Below, one piece after another: positions 45,554-53,906 of a DNA stretch of 64,000 nucleotides. Position numbers and translations under genes: made by a program. The notes under the pieces are model-generated. The model ran no database searches, had not been told where the DNA came from, and worked only from the letters and a program-made list of their open reading frames with translations. The stretch is from contig NZ_BMLX01000002.1 of the NCBI RefSeq assembly GCF_014645535.1, positions 62,001 through 126,000 on the forward strand, given 5' to 3'. This DNA is from Silvimonas iriomotensis. Lineage in GTDB: Bacteria > Pseudomonadota > Gammaproteobacteria > Burkholderiales > Chitinibacteraceae. Each line of letters begins with the position of its first letter. Positions within the stretch are counted from its first letter, which is position 1.

Positions 45554-46651
45554 TTACAGCCAGCCCAGTTGATGCAGCCCTTCGCCAATGGCGGCGACGG
45601 CCTGGCCGATTTCTGCTTCGTTGATCGCGCCAATGCAGCCCACGCGGAACGTTTCGACCTGGGTCAGCTTGCCTGGGTACAGCACAAAGCCTTTTTCCCG
45701 CACGGCTTCGTACAGCGAATGAAAGTGGTAATCCGGATGCGCCGGGGCATGGAACGTGACGATGATCGGGGCTTGCACGGCCGGGTCCAGGAACGGTTTG
45801 AGTTCCAGCCGGCGCAGGCCTTCCACCAGCATCTTGCAGTTGGCGGCATAACGCGCCAGACGTGCCGGCTGCCCGCCTTCGGCATGGTATTGGTCCAGCG
45901 CGGCCCGCAGTGCGGCGACCACATGGGTCGGCGGGGTAAAGCGCCACTGGCCGGTTTTCTGCATGTACACGTACTGGTCATGCAGATCCATGGACAGCGA
46001 ATGGCTGTTGCCGCGGCTTTCCACCAGCGCCGCCTTGCGGGCGATGACAAAACCCATGCCCGGCACGCCTTCCAGGCACTTGTTGGCCGAGGCTACCAGC
46101 GCATCAAACTCAATCTCACGCGCATCAATGGGCAAGGCGCCGAAGGCCGACATGCTGTCGATGATCAGCTTGCGGCCCATACGTGCCACGACCTGCGCCA
46201 GTTCGGCCAGCGGGTTGAGGATGCCGGTGCTGGTTTCGCAATGAATGACGCCGACATGCGTGATGGCCGGGTCTTGCGCCAGGCGCGCGGCCAGCGCTTG
46301 CGGGTCAGACGGCTGGTCTTCAGCGCTTTCCAGAATGCTGACCTGGCGGCCCATGACTTCAACGGCACGCGCCATGCGCTTGCCATAGGCGCCATTCACC
46401 AGCACCAGCAATTTGCCGTCGCGCGGCAACAAGGTGCCAATGGCGGCCTCTACGGCAAAGGTGCCGGAGCCTTGCAGCGGCACGCACACATGCGTTTCCG
46501 CGCCATGGACGATGTTCACCAGATCGGCGCAGACACCTGCGGTCAGGTCATTGAAACCGCGGTCCCAGGAACCCCAGTCGGTCAACATGGCGGTTTTGGT
46601 TTGCAGGCTGGTGGTCAGCGGGCCGGGGGTAAGGAGGATGGGTTCACGCAT
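45554..46651 (-). CDS. phnW: 2-aminoethylphosphonate-pyruvate transaminase
   Basis: 365 aa. PLP fold type [11 protein letters not shown] start, [44 protein letters not shown] and PLP-Lys in [18 protein letters not shown]. It converts AEP and pyruvate to phosphonoacetaldehyde and alanine. Preceded by a 190-base spacer with a TCTAGACG box and inverted repeats, so it may have its own promoter separate from the transporter genes. Confidence 0.95.
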   Translation of the reverse strand: MREPILLTPGPLTTSLQTKTAMLTDWGSWDRGFNDLTAGVCADLVNIVHGAETHVCVPLQGSGTFAVEAAIGTLLPRDGKLLVLVNGAYGKRMARAVEVMGRQVSILESAEDQPSDPQALAARLAQDPAITHVGVIHCETSTGILNPLAELAQVVARMGRKLIIDSMSAFGALPIDAREIEFDALVASANKCLEGVPGMGFVIARKAALVESRGNSHSLSMDLHDQYVYMQKTGQWRFTPPTHVVAALRAALDQYHAEGGQPARLARYAANCKMLVEGLRRLELKPFLDPAVQAPIIVTFHAPAHPDYHFHSLYEAVREKGFVLYPGKLTQVETFRVGCIGAINEAEIGQAVAAIGEGLHQLGWL

Positions 46652-46841
46652 ATCGTCAGCTTTTCCGAACGTCTAGATGATGTTGAGGCTACGAATACAA
46701 GCCAGCTGGCTTGGTGATGCTCGCTAGTCGTACAAGGTGTACTGCTGCGCGCGCATGCCTGACCAGCAGGCTTGTATTCGTGGCTTGAAGTGGGTTGGTC
46801 ACTTGAAAAACAGCCGCCGTACCGCGCGGCCACCGGCAAAT
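46652..46841. promoter_or_regulatory. phnW upstream region with TCTAGACG box and long inverted repeat
   Basis: On the minus strand ATCTAGACG lies at 46670-46678, about 19 bases before phnW. A 13-bp perfect inverted repeat (46691-46703 with 46769-46781, loop 65 bases) and a 14-bp palindrome AAGCCAGCTGGCTT (46699-46712) follow. These could be operators, a terminator/attenuator after the permease gene, or remnants of an element. Confidence 0.5.
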
Positions 46842-48545
46842 TCAATGCTTGCGCCACCTTTGGGTACGGCGCAGCGCCAGCCAGGAACCGGCGCCAAAAA
46901 TCAGGCAGATCACGGCAGAGGTCGCGACTACAACCGTCGCCATCGCCGCCGCCGCCGCTGTATCACCGGCGTCATCCATGTTCAGCACAGCGACGGATGA
47001 CAGCACGGTGTCCGGCGTGTACAGAAAGATCACGGCCGACACGGTGGTCATGGCGGAGACAAAGAAATAGCGGGCGATTTCCAGCACGGCGGGCAAACAG
47101 ATGGGCAATGTCACGCGGCGCAAGGTGGTCCAGAACGGCACTTTGAGCGACGCGGCGACGTGCTCGAATTCGCCATCCAGCTGCTTGAGCGCAGTCACCG
47201 CCGTCAGGTGCGCCGTGCTGTAGTAGTGCACGGTGGTGCACAGCACCAGCAAAGCCATGGTGCCGTACAGCGCATTGAGCGGATTGCCCGGCGCGTTGAA
47301 GAAAAAGATGTAGCCCAGACCCAGCACCATGCCTGGCACCGCCATGGGCAGCACGGCAAGAAAACCGGTGATGGTGCGGGCCAGTGGCGCCGCGCGGATT
47401 TTCTCTACCCAGTACGCGCCGACAAACACCAGCAAACCACCCGCCAGCGCGGTGCCGAGTGCCAGCTTCAGGCTGTTGCGGTAAGCCAGCCAGCCGCCGC
47501 CATCCATGTTGTCGAAATCAAAGTGCGCCAGGCTCGGCGCCAGGTTGTACGGCCATTGCTTGATAAACGCAGCGGCCACCGACATGCCCAGCATCAGGAT
47601 CAACCATGCGCAGACCAGTACGCAGAATGCGGTAGCCAGCGCGTCTGTTGCCAGGTGGCGGCGCGGCAGCAGCGGCTGGGCGCGGGCCGTGAGCAGTGCT
47701 TTCTGTTTACGCTGCACAAACCGGTCTACCAGCCAGGACAACACCGCTGGCAGCAGCAGGAACAGGCCATAGACGGAACCCAGGCCAAAGTGCTGCTGGC
47801 CGATCACCTGCTTGTAGATTTCCACCGCCAGAATGTCGTAACGGCCGCCAACAATCTTGGGCACGCCAAAGTCGGTAATCACCAGGGTGAAAACCAGCAT
47901 GGCGGCCGAGATCAGCCCGTAGCGCACCGACGGCAACGTCACGGTAAAGAACTGGCGCACACGCCCTGCCCCCAGCGAGGTCGCCGCTTCATACAAACGC
48001 GCATCCGCCAGTGACAGCGCCGTCAGCAAGATCATCATTGCGTGCGGGAAAGTGTAGAAAACCTCACCCAGCACAATGCCGACCGGGCCGTAGATCGAGC
48101 CATCGCCCATCCAGCTTTTCAGTACGCCCTGGTTGCCGAACAGATACACCAGCGAAATCCCCGGCAACAGCGAGGGTGCCAGCAGCGGAATCAGCGCCAG
48201 CATGCGGAACAAGCCCTTGAACGGCATCTCGCTGCGCATCAGCGCGGCCGCAAAGCCATAGGCCAGCGGGATGACGATGGCGGTCGTCGCCAGCGACACC
48301 GTGACACTGTTGCCCAGCAAATATGCAAAATGCGCATCAAACAGGCCGCCAAAGTTTTTCAGGCCGACCCAGGCGCCGGATTTGTCTTGCAGCGCTTTGC
48401 CCAGTATCGCCACCAGCGGCAGCCCCAGGAACACCAGCAAGAAAGCGCAAGACAGCCAGGCCAGCGCGCCGCCGATCCGGTCGCTGCCAGACTGCGGCAG
48501 GCGCGCGCTGCGCGGGCGCACCACGGCATTGAGTGCGGCGGTCAT
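46842..48545 (-). CDS. 2-aminoethylphosphonate ABC transporter permease, fused two-domain type
   Basis: 567 aa with about 12 membrane helices in two homologous permease halves. The EAA-like loops are visible: EAATSLGAGRVRQFFTVTLPSV in half one and HVAASLKVPFWTTLRRVTLPIC in half two. The fusion resembles the PhnU2-type permeases of AEP loci and iron/thiamine permeases. Forms the membrane channel with the ATPase just upstream (4-base overlap) and the binding protein at 50364. Confidence 0.9.
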   Translation of the reverse strand: MTAALNAVVRPRSARLPQSGSDRIGGALAWLSCAFLLVFLGLPLVAILGKALQDKSGAWVGLKNFGGLFDAHFAYLLGNSVTVSLATTAIVIPLAYGFAAALMRSEMPFKGLFRMLALIPLLAPSLLPGISLVYLFGNQGVLKSWMGDGSIYGPVGIVLGEVFYTFPHAMMILLTALSLADARLYEAATSLGAGRVRQFFTVTLPSVRYGLISAAMLVFTLVITDFGVPKIVGGRYDILAVEIYKQVIGQQHFGLGSVYGLFLLLPAVLSWLVDRFVQRKQKALLTARAQPLLPRRHLATDALATAFCVLVCAWLILMLGMSVAAAFIKQWPYNLAPSLAHFDFDNMDGGGWLAYRNSLKLALGTALAGGLLVFVGAYWVEKIRAAPLARTITGFLAVLPMAVPGMVLGLGYIFFFNAPGNPLNALYGTMALLVLCTTVHYYSTAHLTAVTALKQLDGEFEHVAASLKVPFWTTLRRVTLPICLPAVLEIARYFFVSAMTTVSAVIFLYTPDTVLSSVAVLNMDDAGDTAAAAAMATVVVATSAVICLIFGAGSWLALRRTQRWRKH

Positions 48546-49687
48546 GCTTTCACCTGTGCTTCATCGGTAAACACGCGCAAGGCGTGCGGCGGCAGCGATA
48601 CGGGCACGCGCTGGCCAGCCTGCAGGTTCAACCGGGCCAGTTCGGTACGGCTCACATCGGCAATCAGCGTGAGGTTGTTCATGGCCGGCACAATCAGGCT
48701 GACCCGGCAGAAGCCGCCCAGAGACTCCACACCACCCAGATGCGCCAGCATGGTGTTTTCGCCGCCCTGCCAGTGCGCATGCAGCACAACGGCTTCAGGG
48801 CGGATGAACAGCGTGACGGTGCGGCCATCCAGTAACGGCGGCAACTTGTTGGCCCACAACTGGGTATCGCCCACGCGCACCGCACCTTGCGGCTGGACTT
48901 CACCGGTCAGCCAGTTGGCGCGGCCGACAAACTCCGCCACAAAGCGGCTTTGCGGCATGGCGTAGATGTCATCCGGCGTGCCGATCTGTTCAATGTGCCC
49001 GTGATTCATGACCACGATGCGGTCGGCCATGGTCAGCGCTTCTTCCTGATCGTGCGTGACCATGATGGTGGTAATGCCCAGCCGCTGTTGCAGCGCGCGG
49101 ATTTCACGGCGCAGGTGTTCGCGCACCCGCGCATCCAGCGCCGACAGCGGCTCGTCCAGCAGCAGCAAACCGGGCGAGGTCGCCAGCGCGCGGGCCAGCG
49201 CCACGCGCTGTTGCTGCCCGCCCGACAACTGGCCGGGGAACTTGCCTTCAATGCCAGACAAACCAATCAGCGCCAGCAAATCACGCACACGGGTCTGTTT
49301 GTCCTGGCTGCGCCCTTTCAGGCCGTAGGCAATGTTCTCGGCCACGGTCAGATTGGGGAACAAGGCATAAGACTGAAACACGATGCCGTAATCACGCTTG
49401 GCTGCCGGCTGGCGGGTAACATCGCGCCCCAGCATGACAATCTGCCCGGCATTGGCGCTTTCCAGCCCGGCAATGATGCGCAACAAGGTGGTTTTGCCGC
49501 AGCCAGACGGGCCCAGCAGGCAGACGAACTCGCCCTTTTTCACGGTCAGGTTGATGTCGTTCAGCGCGGTGAAGCTGCCAAAACTTTTGTGGATGCCGCT
49601 CAGACCCAGCGCATCAGGCACCGTGGAGCCCACCGGGGCCACGGGCGTCGCGCCGTCGTTGATCGCTTGTTCAAGGATGCGGTTCAT
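48542..49687 (-). CDS. 2-aminoethylphosphonate ABC transporter ATP-binding protein (PhnT type)
   Basis: 381 aa. Walker [19 protein letters not shown], signature [16 protein letters not shown], Walker [14 protein letters not shown], switch His in [12 protein letters not shown], and a C-terminal TOBE-like regulatory domain ([14 protein letters not shown]). The order within the operon, with 4-base overlaps on both sides, couples it to the HD gene and the permease. Energises AEP import. Confidence 0.93.
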   Translation of the reverse strand: MNRILEQAINDGATPVAPVGSTVPDALGLSGIHKSFGSFTALNDINLTVKKGEFVCLLGPSGCGKTTLLRIIAGLESANAGQIVMLGRDVTRQPAAKRDYGIVFQSYALFPNLTVAENIAYGLKGRSQDKQTRVRDLLALIGLSGIEGKFPGQLSGGQQQRVALARALATSPGLLLLDEPLSALDARVREHLRREIRALQQRLGITTIMVTHDQEEALTMADRIVVMNHGHIEQIGTPDDIYAMPQSRFVAEFVGRANWLTGEVQPQGAVRVGDTQLWANKLPPLLDGRTVTLFIRPEAVVLHAHWQGGENTMLAHLGGVESLGGFCRVSLIVPAMNNLTLIADVSRTELARLNLQAGQRVPVSLPPHALRVFTDEAQVKA

Positions 49688-50244
49688 GCGGCCTCCTGCG
49701 GGCGCAACAGCTTGCGGGCCCGGTCCAGATAATGGGAAAGCGGCGCAGTGACAAGATCGGGCACTTTGGCCAGATCGTCATACCGGCGCAGCGCAATGGC
49801 GGCTTCCAGATGTGGATTGCGCTCAAAGCGGGAGACTTCCTCATCGCTCATCACCCCGCCTTGCAACAACAAGGACTGGCGCGACGCTTGCGACAAGGTC
49901 AGCAGATATTGGGGAGACACCGCGCACAGATAGCGCTTGGCGGTGACGTGCAGGGCAATCGGCGCCAGCACGTGGTCATCAAACAGGTTTTTCAGCGCAG
50001 CCACACCCAGCGCTTCATGGCGGTCATCAATGCCATTGGCAAGGTCTTCATCGGCCTGGCCGCTGACAATATGGCCAAAGTCATGCAGCAGCGCGGCGAT
50101 CACCAGGGCCTCCGGTGCGCCGTCTTCATCCGCAAAATGCGCGCTTTGCAACGCGTGCTGCAATTGTGAAACGGCTTCGCCGCCATACTGGGCGGCGCCT
50201 TGCGCTTCATACAAGCGCTGCAAATCTTCAATAGTCATTTTCAT
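49684..50244 (-). CDS. Phosphonate operon-associated HD-domain protein (PhnZ-like)
   Basis: 186 aa from ATG 50244 (50238 is an alternative). HD residues: HALQSA, ALLHDFGHI and DDRHEALGV, then AKRYLCAVSP, matching the phosphonate HD family that includes PhnZ, a di-iron oxygenase which cleaves hydroxylated AEP. No PhnY-type hydroxylase is seen in the window, so the substrate is uncertain; it might take (R)-1-hydroxy-AEP directly. The bases before the start are CTCACGC-like repeats and hold no Shine-Dalgarno. Overlaps the ATPase gene by 4 bases. Confidence 0.85.
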   Translation of the reverse strand: MKMTIEDLQRLYEAQGAAQYGGEAVSQLQHALQSAHFADEDGAPEALVIAALLHDFGHIVSGQADEDLANGIDDRHEALGVAALKNLFDDHVLAPIALHVTAKRYLCAVSPQYLLTLSQASRQSLLLQGGVMSDEEVSRFERNPHLEAAIALRRYDDLAKVPDLVTAPLSHYLDRARKLLRPQEAA

Positions 50245-50363
50245 GTGAGGCGTGAGGGGTAAGGTGTGAGGCGTGAAAAGCGGGAGGGCGAGTGACAACC
50301 TGCGTTGCCACCCGCGCAAGGGTTCTACCCCTGACACCTCACGCCTCTCGCCTCACCGTGGAC
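50245..50363. repeat. Degenerate CTCACGC repeats between binding-protein and HD genes
   Basis: Reverse-oriented copies (GCGTGAG) at 50245-50276 and forward copies (CTCACGC, CTCTCGC) at 50331-50358 face each other, so the transcript could fold into an imperfect hairpin between the phnS-like gene and the HD gene. This could tune expression of the downstream genes. Confidence 0.65.
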
Positions 50364-51377
50364 TCACTTCGGTTCAGACTTGCTGTCGTAGCGCTTGGTC
50401 CATTCGGCCAGGATGCGGTCGCGGTTGGCGGCAGACCAGCCCAGATCCTGCTTGATCAGCATTTGCTCGTAATTGGCAGGAATGAACTCGATCGGCTTGG
50501 CAACGCCCGGCATGGCAACCACGGCGAAGTTCTTTTCATACAACTCGTTGGCCGAATGCGAGGCGGACCAGTCAGCCAGCTTCTTCGCGGCGTCCAGGTT
50601 CTTGGTGCCCTTCATGATGCCGGTGGCTTCCAGATCCCAGCCCAGGCCTTCTTTCGGGAATACCAGATCAATCGGTGCACCGCCCTTCTTCAGGCTGGCA
50701 GCGCGGTATTCAAACGAGATACCGATCGGGTATTCGCCGGTAGCAGCCTGCTTGCACGGCTTGGAACCGGAGTGTTCGTACTGGGCGATGTTCTGATGCA
50801 GACCATCCATGTATTCCCAGCCGCCCTTCTCGCCAAACATCTTCAGCCAGGCGGACACATCAAAGTAACCAGTGCCCGAGGAAGCCGGGTTCGGCATCAC
50901 GATCTTGCCTTTGTATTCCGGCTTCAAGAGGTCTTTCCAGGATTCCGGCTTCTTCAGGCCTTGCTTGGCAGCTTCAACCGTGTTGAAACAGATGGTCGCG
51001 CCCCAGACATCCATCCCCGCCCATGCCGGCGGGTTCTTGGCGTCCACATAAGACTTGGTCAGCTTGTCCACGCCTTTCGGAGCGTACGGTTGCAGCATGC
51101 CTTCCTTGTCCAGAATCAGCAGCGAGGACGCGGCCACGCCCATCACCACGTCGGCTTGCGGGTTGTTCTTTTCAGCCAGCAGCTTGGCGGTAATCACACC
51201 AGTGGAATCACGCACCCACTTGATGTGAACGCCAGGGTTTTCCTGTTCGAACTTGTCCTGATAAGCCTTGACCTGGTCGGCTTCAAGCGCGGTGTAGACA
51301 GTCAGTGTGGTGTCGGCATAAGCGGCGGCACCCCAGAGGGCGATCAGGCCGGCGAGCACGCGAGGCAGGGTTTTCAT
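50364..51377 (-). CDS. 2-aminoethylphosphonate ABC transporter substrate-binding protein (PhnS type)
   Basis: 337 aa from ATG 51377 (AAGGA upstream). Signal peptide 1-21 (GAAAYA|D). Binding-protein class 2/FbpA-like: TLTVYTALEADQVKAYQDKF, GVAASSLLILDKEGML, GKIVMPNPASSGTGYFDV, GISFEYRAASLKKGG. Likely binds AEP in the periplasm. First gene of the operon. A perfect CGTCTAGACG palindrome lies 141 bases upstream. Confidence 0.92.
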   Translation of the reverse strand: MKTLPRVLAGLIALWGAAAYADTTLTVYTALEADQVKAYQDKFEQENPGVHIKWVRDSTGVITAKLLAEKNNPQADVVMGVAASSLLILDKEGMLQPYAPKGVDKLTKSYVDAKNPPAWAGMDVWGATICFNTVEAAKQGLKKPESWKDLLKPEYKGKIVMPNPASSGTGYFDVSAWLKMFGEKGGWEYMDGLHQNIAQYEHSGSKPCKQAATGEYPIGISFEYRAASLKKGGAPIDLVFPKEGLGWDLEATGIMKGTKNLDAAKKLADWSASHSANELYEKNFAVVAMPGVAKPIEFIPANYEQMLIKQDLGWSAANRDRILAEWTKRYDSKSEPK

Positions 51378-51517
51378 TTGGGCAATCCTTGTCGGGGTTC
51401 TGTCGGGTTCTGTGTGGCGAAGGGATAACCGGGTTGGCACCGGCGGTTATCCTGGTCGGTAAAGGTCTGGATATCAGACGAGGCGGATTGTGCGAGGGGA
51501 GTGTTACAAGGTTGTGA

Positions 51518-51527
51518 CGTCTAGACG
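51518..51527. promoter_or_regulatory. Palindrome CGTCTAGACG upstream of phosphonate operon
   Basis: Perfect 10-bp palindrome with the GTCTAGAC core typical of GntR/HutC-family operators such as those of PhnF-type regulators. A related box sits upstream of phnW at 46670. No GntR gene is in the window. Confidence 0.5.
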
Positions 51528-51785
51528 AATTTATGGTGAAGTGGTCGAGGGGGGATGGTGCCTGGTGGCAGGCGCTCACCTTTGGGGCTTGTGGGGGTAG
51601 TGGGGACTGCGCAGATCTGGTCTGCTGGTCGTCCGTGCTTGGCTTCGTGGTTCTGCGAAGGCAGGAATCAGGGTCGGCCGTCGCGGAGGGCCAGCGCGGA
51701 TGGCCTGTGCCGGCCTGTGCTGGCTTGCGCTGCATTGGGTGGCGCTTGGTGGCGCGGCTATGAACCCCGTCGGCGAATCGCCCGC

Positions 51786-52150
51786 GCTCGGCTTCGTCAT
51801 TCCTGCGAAGGCAGGAATCCAGTTTGACCATCACGGATGGGTCTTCTGGCGGAGAACTGCATTTGTTGGCGCCTGCGGCGTGGCTTCACACCGAGTCTGC
51901 TGACACCTGCACTCCGATTCGTCATTCCTGCGAAGGCAGGAATCCAGTCTGGCCATCACAGATGGGCCTTCTGGCGGAGAACTGCGTTTATTAGTGTCTG
52001 CGGCGTGACTTCACACCGAGTCTGCTGACACCTGCACTCCGATTCGTCATTCCTGCGGAGGCAGGAATCCAGTTTGGCCATCGCAGATGGCCCTTCTGGC
52101 GGAGAACTGCGTTTGTTAGCGCCTGCGGCGCGGTGTTTTACATACCGGCG
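51786..52150. repeat. Three tandem copies of a 125-bp repeat
   Basis: The REP-like core GTCATTCCTGC starts at 51796, 51921 and 52046, an exact 125-base period. Copies share TTCTGGCGGAGAACTGC and, for the first two, CTTCACACCGAGTCTGC. They differ by scattered substitutions. Copy 3 runs directly into the composite repeat at 52111. Confidence 0.92.
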
Positions 52151-52212
52151 GTGGCCGGAGCACCCTACTTTCTTTGCTTCGCCAAAGAAAGTAGGCAAAG
52201 AAAGGCGACCCC
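52111..52212. repeat. Composite dispersed repeat, forward copy
   Basis: Contains GTTAGCGCCTGCGGCGCGG, TACCGG, GCCGGAGCAC, a 12-bp perfect hairpin (52165-52176 with 52183-52194) and AAAGAAAGGCGACCCC. The same blocks in the same order occur inverted at 56576-56680. Confidence 0.85.
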
Positions 52213-52549
52213 AGCCTGGCGGCCCTCCGGGCTGCCCTCGGTTGGTCGGGAGCCTAAGGTCTCCCTCCACGCCCTCGGCGCTGGGCTTTAATGGGGGAGG
52301 AAATTCAAAGACAACGACAACTGCAACAGCAACTGCAGCTGCAGCTGCAGCTGCCAAACCCAATACCCAAACCAGCACCAACACCAGCCTCTGCCGCAGC
52401 CTCAACCTCTCTGTTGCGCGGGTTTTTCACCCAAGGGAAGACCTGATTACGACAAATGAACATGCTAATCAGGCATTTGTTGACTGCGCCCCACCCTGCA
52501 TAGCACGTAGGATCGTCGGTTCTTTTCTTGAACCGGGCGGGTGGCTGTC

Positions 52550-53785
52550 ATGGCAGAACAATCGCGTGTCGTGCGCTTCATCACGCACGGCAATCTCATT
52601 GTAAAAATCATTATCGGGCTGGCAGCGGGTGTGGTGCTGGCGCTGGTGTCGCCGTCTACAGCGGCGTCGGCGGGTTTGCTTGGTACTTTGTTTGTGACGG
52701 CGCTCAAATCGGTCGCGCCGGTGCTGGTGTTTGCGCTGGTGACGAGTGCGGTGGCCGGTCACAAGGCGGGGCAGCGCACGCGGATCGGGCCGATTTTGTT
52801 GTTGTATGTCATTGGCACGCTGGCGGCGGCGCTGGTGGCGGTGGTGTTGAGTTTCAGTTTTCCGGTCACGTTGTCGCTGGCCGTGCCGGCAGAACAATCT
52901 GCTTCGCCAGAAGGGATTGTGGCGGTGTTGCAGACGCTGTTGATGAACGTGGTCGATAACCCGATCCGTGCGCTGAGCAATGGTAATTACATTGGCATTC
53001 TGGCTTGGGCGGCGGGGCTTGGGCTGGCGTTGCGCCATGCTTCGGACACCACGCGCACGGTGGTGGCGGATCTGTCGCTGGGCGTGGCGAAAATTGTGCA
53101 ACTGATCATCAAATGTTCGCCCATCGGTATCTTCGGCCTGGTCGCTTCGACGCTGGGCACCAGCGGGTTTGGTGAACTGGCCCGGTATGCAGAATTGTTG
53201 CAGGTGTTGATCGGGGCCATGCTGTTTGTGGCGCTGGTGGTCAACCCGCTGATTGTGTTCTGCAAAATTCGCCGCAACCCGTATCCGCTGGTATTGACCT
53301 GCCTGCGCGAAAGCGCCCTCACCGCTTTCTTTACCCGCAGTTCTGCAGCCAATATCCCGGTTAACCTGACCCTGTGTCGCAAGCTGGGGCTGCATGAGGA
53401 CACGTATTCGGTGTCGATTCCGCTGGGTGCGACGATCAATATGGCGGGTGCGGCGGTGACGGTCACCGTGCTGACCCTGGCGGCGGTGAATACGCTGGGG
53501 ATCGCGGTCGACTGGCCCACGGCGTTGTTGTTGAGTGTGGTGGCGTCGTTGTGTGCGTGTGGCGCTTCGGGCGTGGCCGGGGGTTCTTTGTTGCTGATTC
53601 CGCTGGCATGCAGCCTGTTCGGCATCAACAACGAACTAGCCATGCAAGTGGTCGGTGTCGGCTTCATTATCAGTGTGTTGCAAGATTCCTTCGAAACCGC
53701 GCTCAACTCCTCGACGGATGTGCTGTTTACTGCGGCGGCCTGCATCTCGGCAGAGGATGAAGCTGCGCTGGCGCGGGCATCGTGA
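52550..53785 (+). CDS. sstT: Serine/threonine:sodium symporter SstT
   Basis: 411 aa from ATG 52550 (a GTG at 52541 would add 3 residues). DAACS-family carrier with 8-9 hydrophobic segments, [35 protein letters not shown], and [20 protein letters not shown], the hairpin motif that binds sodium and substrate. It imports Ser and Thr. Lies between two repeat-rich spacers, with no operon partner. Confidence 0.93.
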   Translation: MAEQSRVVRFITHGNLIVKIIIGLAAGVVLALVSPSTAASAGLLGTLFVTALKSVAPVLVFALVTSAVAGHKAGQRTRIGPILLLYVIGTLAAALVAVVLSFSFPVTLSLAVPAEQSASPEGIVAVLQTLLMNVVDNPIRALSNGNYIGILAWAAGLGLALRHASDTTRTVVADLSLGVAKIVQLIIKCSPIGIFGLVASTLGTSGFGELARYAELLQVLIGAMLFVALVVNPLIVFCKIRRNPYPLVLTCLRESALTAFFTRSSAANIPVNLTLCRKLGLHEDTYSVSIPLGATINMAGAAVTVTVLTLAAVNTLGIAVDWPTALLLSVVASLCACGASGVAGGSLLLIPLACSLFGINNELAMQVVGVGFIISVLQDSFETALNSSTDVLFTAAACISAEDEAALARAS

Positions 53786-53906
53786 GTTCAGGGCCAGGCG
53801 GCAAGGCTTGCCGCCTGGCGACTATCCTGATGAAAAATTTCACAATTTCCGGACTCGAACAGCATATTTCTGCGAAAATAGCCGATTGCCCGAAGTTGTG
53901 ATCCGC

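Larger units (their letters stand above)
51378..52549. other. Repeat-rich intergenic region between the phosphonate operon and sstT
   Basis: 1.17 kb without a convincing gene. Contents in order: the phosphonate operon promoter region with the CGTCTAGACG palindrome; a degenerate REP-like copy at about 51648; three 125-bp tandem repeats; a composite hairpin repeat (52111-52212); and a low-complexity CTGCAG/CAACTGC stretch at 52318-52360. Open frames across it are made of the repeats. Confidence 0.75.

Noticed and set aside
51786-52150. Possible CRISPR or coding repeat in the 125-bp tandem copies
   Set aside because: Units are contiguous and diverged throughout, only three copies, with a REP hairpin core; the frames through it are broken and share no codon pattern.
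52074-52604. 176-codon open frame before sstT
   Set aside because: It crosses the composite repeat, a CTGCAG microsatellite and the sstT start; Thr/Ala runs come from the microsatellite.
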